DNA from: DASZKW01 sp035552775 | GTDB taxonomy: Bacteria > Actinomycetota > Acidimicrobiia > Acidimicrobiales > Palsa-688 | Assembly (NCBI GenBank): GCA_035552775.1 | Contig: DASZKW010000052.1 | Span: forward strand, 1-9,610 | Reading direction: 5' to 3' | DNA: 9,610 bases | Part shown: piece by piece, positions 5,491 to 9,610 of the stretch | Numbering within the stretch: the first letter of the stretch is position 1 | Layout: each line of letters opens with the position of its first letter | Position numbers and translations under genes: made by a program | The notes under the pieces: model-generated | Told to the model about the DNA's origin: nothing | The model's database searches: none | The model's input: only the letters and a program-made list of their open reading frames with translations

Positions 5491-6624
5491 ATGCGGGTGG
5501 CCGGCCCCGCACCGGGTGCTCCAGGGTCGCCTTCATCCGAGGCGGTGCAGCCGTTCGGGGTGTACGTGCATGTCCCGTTCTGCGCCCGGCGCTGCGACTA
5601 CTGCGCCTTCGCCACCTGGACCGACCGTCATCACCTCATGGCTTCGTATACCGAGGCGTGTGTCGTCGAGCTGGACGGGGCCGCCCTCGCTCCCGCGACG
5701 TCGGTCTTCTTCGGCGGGGGCACCCCGTCGCTGCTTCCGCCCGAACGGCTGGCCGCCGTGCTCGACGCGGTCCCCCGTTCCCCCCAGGCGGAGGTCACGG
5801 TGGAGTGCAACCCCGAGGACGCCACCGCGGCGCGCCTTGACGCCTACCGCGGGGCGGGAGTCACCAGGCTCTCCTTCGGTGTGCAATCGACGGACCCCTC
5901 CGTGCTGGTGAACCTCGGGCGGAACCACGGTCCCGGCTCGGTCGCCGGCGCGGTGGCGGCCGCCGCCGAGGCCGGCTTCGGGGATCGTTACAGCGTGGAC
6001 CTGATCTACGGGGCCGCGGGCGAGACCCCCGAGTCGTGGCGGCGCACCCTCGAGTCGGTCCTCGCCTTCGACCCTCCACCGGCCCACGTGAGCGCGTACG
6101 CCCTCACCGTCGAGCCGGGGACGCCCCTGTCCGCCGCCGCCGGCCGCCATCCCGACAGTGACGACCAGGCCGACAAGTACATCACCACCGAAGCGGTGCT
6201 CGCCGATCACGGCCTCGACTGGTACGAGATCTCCAACTGGGCGCGCCCCGGCGCCGAGTGCCGCCACAACCAGCTCTACTGGGCACAAGGGACCTACCGG
6301 GGCATTGGCTGCGCCGCTCACTCCCACGGGCCCGCCGGTGGCGGGAGGTTTCGGCGGTGGTGGAACGTGCGGACCCCGCAGCGCTACCAGCGCGCCGTCG
6401 CCGAGGGCCGTTCGCCCGTCGCCGCCGGCGAGGTGCTCGAGGCGGGGACCCGACGCCTCGAGGGCCTCCAACTGGGCCTGCGGACCAGAGCGGGGGTCCC
6501 CTCGCCCGCCCTCGACGACGACCCCTTGCTCGACGGGCTGGTGGAGCGCCGTGGTGGGCGGGCGGTGCTGACCGTACGGGGCCGGCTGTTGGCCAACGAG
6601 GTGGCGATGCGCCTGACGGCCTGA
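5491..6624 (+). CDS. hemW: radical SAM heme chaperone HemW
   Basis: A 377-residue radical SAM protein of the HemW family, a heme-binding chaperone formerly annotated as oxygen-independent coproporphyrinogen III oxidase. The [4Fe-4S] motif is C31-x3-C35-x2-C38 (PFCARRCDYCAF) without the extra cysteine of true HemN. Other family motifs are FFGGGTPS (74-81), FGVQS (129-133), DLIYG (170-174), YEISNWA (245-251) and the heme-linked HNxxYW as HNQLYW (259-264). ATG 5491 gives the typical family length. In-frame GTG 5437, overlapping the bldD stop, and GTG 5368 are alternatives that add a Pro/Arg-rich extension, and no start has a clear ribosome-binding site. In many actinobacteria hemW precedes hrcA; here it follows bldD. 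The C-terminal region has the usual winged-helix-like part. Confidence 0.95.
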   Translation: MRVAGPAPGAPGSPSSEAVQPFGVYVHVPFCARRCDYCAFATWTDRHHLMASYTEACVVELDGAALAPATSVFFGGGTPSLLPPERLAAVLDAVPRSPQAEVTVECNPEDATAARLDAYRGAGVTRLSFGVQSTDPSVLVNLGRNHGPGSVAGAVAAAAEAGFGDRYSVDLIYGAAGETPESWRRTLESVLAFDPPPAHVSAYALTVEPGTPLSAAAGRHPDSDDQADKYITTEAVLADHGLDWYEISNWARPGAECRHNQLYWAQGTYRGIGCAAHSHGPAGGGRFRRWWNVRTPQRYQRAVAEGRSPVAAGEVLEAGTRRLEGLQLGLRTRAGVPSPALDDDPLLDGLVERRGGRAVLTVRGRLLANEVAMRLTA

Positions 6625-6637
6625 GGCGTCAGCCGGG

Positions 6638-6680
6638 CGCCCGACGTAATAGGCGGCTCCGAGGTCCTTTGCGTCGGGCG
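6638..6680. terminator. hairpin between convergent hemW and envelope unit
   Basis: CGCCCGACG (6638-6646) and CGTCGGGCG (6672-6680) are a perfect 9-bp inverted repeat around a 25-nt loop; a T-G and an A-T pair extend the stem inward. It fills the gap between hemW's stop (6624) and the stop of the minus-strand gene (6683), as expected of a bidirectional terminator. No T-tract follows on either side. A short palindrome CGGGCGCCCG (6634-6643) overlaps the left arm and could compete with it. Confidence 0.5.
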
Positions 6681-6682
6681 GG

Positions 6683-7213
6683 TCAGAGGGTGGGCCGGCG
6701 GCCTCGCCCGGGACGGGTGAGGAACCATTGCACGGCCATGATCATCAAGGCGACGAAGAAACCGACGCCTGACAGCTCGGCGAACAGCGGGCTGATGTGG
6801 GCGCTCGGCGCCTTGGTGGCCAGGGGAACGGTGGACGGCGGGGTCGGCAGGGTGCCGAGGGGGGCGATGGTGGTCGTCGTGGTGGGCGCCGGCGTGGTCG
6901 ACGGCGCCGTCACATACGGCACGGTGGTACGCGGGTAGGTCGAATAGCTCGGGTAGCTCGGGTAGGTCACGCGTGACCGGCGGGTGGTGGTCGACGGCCG
7001 GGTGCCCACCACGGTGGTCCGGGGGGTGGACCTCGTGGTGGCCGTGGTGAACGACGAGGTGGGAGGCGACGTCGCCCGGGTGGTAGAGGCGGCGCTAGCA
7101 GGCACAGTCGTCTGGGCCCCGGCGGGGGCGGAGCGAAGGCTGCCGACAAACACGACCAGCGTGGACAGCGTCGCCAGCGCCAGCGCCGCCACCGACAGGG
7201 CCCTCCTGATCAT
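6683..7213 (-). CDS. secreted/membrane-anchored Thr/Ser/Pro-rich mucin-like protein
   Basis: A 176-residue protein of unknown function. An N-terminal signal peptide (MIRRALSVAALALATLSTLV, cleavage probably after APAGA, near residue 33) precedes a long low-complexity segment (34-140) rich in Thr, Ser and Pro. This includes a Tyr-Pro cluster (YPSYPSYSTYP, 84-94) and a run TTTTT. A single TM helix (about 146-166) and a short basic tail (RPGRGRR) close it, giving an outside-facing type I topology. The Thr/Pro region is a plausible O-mannosylation substrate, as in actinobacterial surface glycoproteins. There is no clear sortase motif. ATG 7213 is chosen because the signal peptide starts there; upstream codons show no signal and no ribosome-binding site is evident. 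It is the last gene of a minus-strand unit with a LysM protein and a pseudokinase, 74 bp after the LysM stop. Confidence 0.75.
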   Translation of the reverse strand: MIRRALSVAALALATLSTLVVFVGSLRSAPAGAQTTVPASAASTTRATSPPTSSFTTATTRSTPRTTVVGTRPSTTTRRSRVTYPSYPSYSTYPRTTVPYVTAPSTTPAPTTTTTIAPLGTLPTPPSTVPLATKAPSAHISPLFAELSGVGFFVALMIMAVQWFLTRPGRGRRPTL

Positions 7214-7287
7214 GGGTCCAGTCTTGCCGCTTTGGCCGTGACGGGTGTGCTCACCGGCTTGGACGCGGCTCAGCCCCGGCTGGCCGG

Positions 7288-8163
7288 TCAGGGCGGCGGG
7301 GGGACCTCGACCACCATTCCGGGGAAGATGAGGTCGGCATCGCCAGGGTCGGCGAGGCGCGCTCGGTTCAGTTCGACCACCTGCCACCAGTAGCGGGCCA
7401 AGGAGGCTTCGTCGGGCGGGTGCCCGTGCGCATCGAGAAGCGACGATTCGGCGATGCTCCAAAAGCTCTCACCGGGTTTGACGACGTGGACGGCGCCAGG
7501 GACCGGCGGCACCGGTGCCGGCGGTGCAGGGCTGAATCCGGCGGCCGGCGATGCCCCGGTAGGGCTGGTAGGGCTCGTGGTGCTGGTATAGCTGCTGGTG
7601 CTGCTGGTGCTGCTGGTGCTGCTGGTGCTGATAGGGCTGATAGGGCTGGTGGTGCTGCTGGCGCCGTCCGCAGTCGTAGCCGTTGAAGCAGGCGCCGGCG
7701 AGGCCACGCGGAGCACGGGCGCCGGCGACACAGGCGCGACGAGGCGGAGCACGGGCGCCCCGTGGCCGGGTCGGGGCGCGGCGCCGGCGGCGCCGGCCGC
7801 CCAGAACGGGGACGCGACGGTGACGGCGCCCACGGAGGCGAACGCCACTCGGCGAAAGGTGGCGGTGCTGATCAGCTCCAGAATGGCGGCGAGACGCCGA
7901 GAGCGCGTGGCCCGGGTCAACCCGGCGAGAAGGCCGAGCAGCGCGAGGTAAGCGCCTGCCACCTCGACGAGGACCCGCAGGATGGCGAAGGTACCATCGA
8001 CCGGTCCGGCGGCGACCCACCAGCCACCCCAGCGCGCCGGCTGATCGAGGGGCGGCACCGACAGGCGTCCCCGGCCGAGGACGACGGTGGCCGCGAGCAC
8101 GCCGGCCAGCACCAGCCACCACGCCATACGTGCGCTCAGCGCCCAGGGCCGCCTTGTCCTCAT
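7288..8163 (-). CDS. membrane protein with C-terminal LysM domain
   Basis: A 291-residue protein with three predicted TM helices (about 13-30, 58-81 and 106-128), a Pro/Ala/Ser/Thr linker (129-224) and a C-terminal LysM domain (225-287, from VHVVKPGESFWSIAE to LIFPGMVVEVPP). The LysM domain has an insertion (LDAHGHPPDEASLARYW) between its first helix and the VVELNRARL segment, a variant seen in some actinobacterial proteins. LysM binds the glycan strands of peptidoglycan, so the protein probably tethers the membrane to the wall; with three TM helices the C-terminus lies outside if the N-terminus is inside. The linker contains (TSS) repeats encoded by a 9-bp tandem array. ATG 8163 overlaps the stop of the pseudokinase gene by 4 bp (ATGA), indicating translational coupling. 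Confidence 0.88.
   Translation of the reverse strand: MRTRRPWALSARMAWWLVLAGVLAATVVLGRGRLSVPPLDQPARWGGWWVAAGPVDGTFAILRVLVEVAGAYLALLGLLAGLTRATRSRRLAAILELISTATFRRVAFASVGAVTVASPFWAAGAAGAAPRPGHGAPVLRLVAPVSPAPVLRVASPAPASTATTADGASSTTSPISPISTSSTSSTSSTSSYTSTTSPTSPTGASPAAGFSPAPPAPVPPVPGAVHVVKPGESFWSIAESSLLDAHGHPPDEASLARYWWQVVELNRARLADPGDADLIFPGMVVEVPPPP
7591..7626. repeat. 9-bp tandem repeat x4 encoding Thr-Ser-Ser
   Basis: GCTGCTGGT is repeated four times exactly (7591-7599, 7600-7608, 7609-7617 and 7618-7626). On the minus strand it encodes (TSS)4 in the linker before the LysM domain. The unit is a multiple of three, so copy changes would lengthen or shorten the linker without a frameshift. Related GGGCTGATA units flank it on the right. 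Confidence 0.9.
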
Positions 8164-9386
8164 CGGGCTGCCCCCGGCTGCACGACGACGGGTTGGCGAT
8201 CGCCGGTCAGCACGGCGATCTCATCGCAGTCCCCGACGCCGGGGCGGACCTCGAGCGAGCGGGCACCGGCCACCGTCGCGACCTCGCGTCCGGTGACTTC
8301 GGAACCGGCGCCGGCCCACCGGTCGAAGACCCAGACCTGGCCGCTGCTGACCCGGAGCAGGGCTGGAAGTGCCATGGCGCACGCCCACCGCCCGACCACC
8401 ACGACATCGCCCGTCTCAGCGACCGTCGAGGTGCCGGCGGGGGAGGCGAAGGTACCTCCGGGATCCGCCACCGGCCCGCAGCCCTCGTCGACCGCCGGGC
8501 ACGGCACCGCCTTCGGCCCCGCGGGTGCACCATGGCCGCCCCCCGCCGCCCCCAGGCCGATGGCGACCACCCCCAGCCCGATGCCCACGGCGGCAGAGAC
8601 CACGGTCGCCACCCGGTGCGCCCCGGCGTGGCGAGCCCGGGCCGGCGCCGACTCCTCCCGAGTCCCGCCGCCCCCGGCGCCGGCATCGTCCCCGGCGTCA
8701 GCGGCCCGAGCGGCATCGCCCCCGGCGCCGGCATCGTCCCCGGCGCCGGCATCGTCCCCGGCGCCGGCATCCAATCCGTCCCCGCCCCCGGCGCCGGCAT
8801 CCAATCCGTCCCCGCCGCCGGCGTCGGAGCCCGTGGCCGGTAGCCGGGCCCCGGGCACCGCCGCGGCCAGCGACCGGGCAAACATGCGGGCAGGAGGGGT
8901 CCGTGTGCACGCCCGCTCCAGTGTTCGGCGGAGGGGACGGGAGTCCTCCTCGAGGAGGGCGAGTAGGCACCTGGCCAGGCTGGCCACGTCCGCTCGCTGG
9001 GCGGGGCCAGCATCGCCGTCCAGAGACGCCCGCCCGAAGCTGCACAGGACCGGCCGGCCGGCGGGATCGAGGAGGACGTGGTCGGCCGTGCATGCCCCGT
9101 GGGCGGCGCCGAGGTCGTGGAGGTCGGCGAGGGTGGTGGCCACCGCCGCGCCGAGACCGGCCACCTCGGCGGCCGCCAAGCGGCGCCGGCTGGCGACTCC
9201 CCCCGCCACGAAGCACAGGGGCAGTTCTCCGGGGACGGGCGGCCCGGCCAGGGCCACCACGCCGGGGTGGCGGATGCGCCCGAGGACGTGCGCTTCCCAT
9301 TCGAGACGGCGCATGTCGGCGGCGTCATCGGCGACCTTGCACCACGCCAGATCGCCCTGGTCATTGGTGCGCCGAACACTGTGCAC
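8160..9386 (-). CDS. membrane-anchored protein-kinase-like protein (pseudokinase)
   Basis: A 408-residue protein whose first ~180 residues follow the Hanks-type Ser/Thr kinase fold but lack its catalysis. Lys17 (CKV) fits the VAIK lysine and Glu31 in WEAHVLGRIRHPGVV fits helix C. The catalytic loop reads HGACTADHVLLD (96-107), with Ala in place of the HRD aspartate and His in place of the metal-binding Asn. DFG is SFG (116-118). The subdomain IX region RADVASLARCLLALLEED is kept. The Gly-rich loop is missing, as the N-lobe is short. A repetitive D/G/A linker (187-241), one TM helix (about 259-281) and an outside domain of ~125 residues with cysteines at 296, 303, 336 and 387 follow. GTG 9386 is the earliest possible start, because TAG lies 12 nt upstream. 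It heads a unit with the LysM protein; a role as a scaffold or sensor in envelope control is inference. Confidence 0.82.
   Translation of the reverse strand: MHSVRRTNDQGDLAWCKVADDAADMRRLEWEAHVLGRIRHPGVVALAGPPVPGELPLCFVAGGVASRRRLAAAEVAGLGAAVATTLADLHDLGAAHGACTADHVLLDPAGRPVLCSFGRASLDGDAGPAQRADVASLARCLLALLEEDSRPLRRTLERACTRTPPARMFARSLAAAVPGARLPATGSDAGGGDGLDAGAGGGDGLDAGAGDDAGAGDDAGAGGDAARAADAGDDAGAGGGGTREESAPARARHAGAHRVATVVSAAVGIGLGVVAIGLGAAGGGHGAPAGPKAVPCPAVDEGCGPVADPGGTFASPAGTSTVAETGDVVVVGRWACAMALPALLRVSSGQVWVFDRWAGAGSEVTGREVATVAGARSLEVRPGVGDCDEIAVLTGDRQPVVVQPGAAR
8676..8819. repeat. nested coding minisatellite (18-bp and 30-bp units)
   Basis: GGCGCCGGCATCGTCCCC occurs at 8676-8693, 8724-8741 and 8742-8759. 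A longer 30-bp unit sharing its first 12 bases occurs at 8760-8789 and 8790-8819, differing at one base. A diverged copy fills 8694-8723. On the minus strand the units encode DDAGAG and GGDGLDAGAG in the pseudokinase linker. Both lengths are multiples of three. Confidence 0.85.
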
Positions 9387-9392
9387 AACATC

Positions 9393-9420
9393 AGTCTACT
9401 ACAAAACTACTGTAGACCAA
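9393..9420 (-). promoter_or_regulatory. candidate leaderless promoter of the envelope unit
   Basis: On the minus strand TTGGTC (9420-9415) and TAGACT (9398-9393) are spaced 16 bp as -35 and -10. The -10 fits TANNNT and ends 6 nt before the GTG start at 9386, so transcription would begin at or next to the start codon. The lack of any Shine-Dalgarno upstream of GTG agrees with a leaderless mRNA, a common arrangement in actinobacteria. Confidence 0.5.
9394..9417. promoter_or_regulatory. AT-rich inverted repeat in the envelope-unit promoter
   Basis: GTCTAC (9394-9399) and GTAGAC (9412-9417) are perfect inverted arms 12 nt apart, placed between and over the putative -10 and -35. The region is markedly AT-rich against the flanking DNA. 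Inner CTACA/TGTAG-like halves are also present. It is a good position for a repressor, but no regulator is identified. Confidence 0.4.
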
Positions 9421-9424
9421 TAGT

Positions 9425-9610
9425 TCAGCAGGAAACAGCATGATAATCGGAAAGTGGAAGCGCGGCCGTAATGGGCCCCTGGCTCGCCACCGCCACCGCC
9501 AGCGCGCTCACGTGGCGCTGATGCAGCCCGGGCAGCGCCCGGCCGAACACCTCGTCCACCTCGGCGTCGCCCCGGACCCCGACCGCGGCGCCGGCTACGG
9601 CGACGGCGAG
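9425..9610 (-). CDS. 3' end of an unidentified minus-strand gene (partial)
   Basis: A minus-strand frame enters from the right edge and runs 61 codons to TGA at 9425-9427. The visible part is Ala/Val-rich (for example RGDAEVDEVFGRALPGLHQRHVSAL, given here as two joined helical blocks ending in SQGPITAALPLSDYHAVSC) with almost all third positions G or C until the last 15 codons. This codon bias and the amino acid composition favour it over the opposite strand, where a frame from ATG 9440 looks like a His/Arg/Pro-rich shadow. I do not recognise the family. The stop lies 39 bp before the pseudokinase start, so the pseudokinase promoter occupies the gap. Confidence 0.45.
   Translation of the reverse strand, partial: LAVAVAGAAVGVRGDAEVDEVFGRALPGLHQRHVSALAVAVASQGPITAALPLSDYHAVSC

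Noticed and set aside
8760..8819. RTX-type calcium-binding repeats (GGDGLDAGA resembles GGxGxDxUx)
   Set aside because: There are only two copies, the period is 10 rather than 9, the hydrophobic position is Gly, and the segment lies before the TM helix on the probable cytoplasmic side.
8676..8819. CRISPR array
   Set aside because: The units are directly adjacent, GC-rich, in a coding frame and have no spacers.
9374..9388. A second BldD box at the pseudokinase start (GAACACTGTGCAC)
   Set aside because: It has only 6 of 9 fixed positions and lies within the start codon region; the match is too weak.
9394..9417. A BlaI/MecI-type operator (CTACA/TGTAG halves) in the pseudokinase promoter
   Set aside because: The halves are 7 nt apart, more than expected for that family, and no BlaI or BlaR-like gene is in the window.
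7762..9423. A 553-codon open frame on the plus strand across the LysM and pseudokinase genes
   Set aside because: It is antisense to two genes with recognisable domains, is low-complexity Pro/Ala/Ser/Arg, and owes its length to high GC and to in-frame repeats.
9440..9610. A plus-strand gene start at ATG 9440 with AGGA 7 nt upstream, open to the window end
   Set aside because: The product is His/Arg/Pro-rich, typical of an antisense shadow; the opposite frame has a more natural composition. It is kept only as a weak alternative.

Overview
This window is a high-GC bacterial chromosome segment, most likely from an actinobacterium and possibly an Acidimicrobiia-type lineage. The evidence is the hrcA-dnaJ-rsmE gene order, a BldD-type developmental regulator, frequent GTG/TTG starts, and TANNNT promoters placed close to start codons. 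The lineage below phylum is inference only.

Left edge (1-823): the window opens in the 3' end of a group II intron. Its domain V hairpin is at about 62-96, followed by a domain VI-like stem. The intron runs directly into a DUF998 membrane-protein gene whose ATG (151) sits at or within a few bases of the intron's 3' splice site. That gene converges on an aldo/keto reductase gene (819-1691, minus), and the two TAG stop codons lie in opposite arms of one inverted repeat.

Centre (1692-6680): a divergent intergenic region with an 11-bp stem-loop and a palindromic operator candidate leads into a plus-strand housekeeping cluster. This holds hrcA (heat-shock repressor), dnaJ (type I Hsp40) and rsmE (16S rRNA m3U1498 methyltransferase). 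A minisatellite that appears to have grown out of the last codons of rsmE follows, then bldD and hemW. The BldD protein keeps the full RxD-x8-RxxD cyclic-di-GMP-binding signature, and a near-consensus BldD box lies over its own -35 region, so c-di-GMP-dependent autoregulation is predicted. A hairpin ends the cluster between convergent stop codons.

Right part (6683-9610, minus strand): a three-gene envelope-related unit. First comes a membrane-anchored pseudokinase lacking the catalytic HRD and DFG aspartates, with a D/G/A-rich minisatellite linker, one TM helix and an outer domain. A three-TM protein with a C-terminal LysM domain overlaps it by 4 bp (ATGA). Last is a secreted or anchored Thr/Ser/Pro-rich mucin-like protein with Tyr-Pro repeats. 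The unit seems to start from a leaderless promoter containing an AT-rich inverted repeat. This is the least conventional part of the window: an inactive kinase scaffold coupled to a peptidoglycan-binding protein and a mucin-like surface protein. At the far right is the 3' end of an unidentified minus-strand gene.

No tRNA, rRNA, CRISPR array or transposase was seen.
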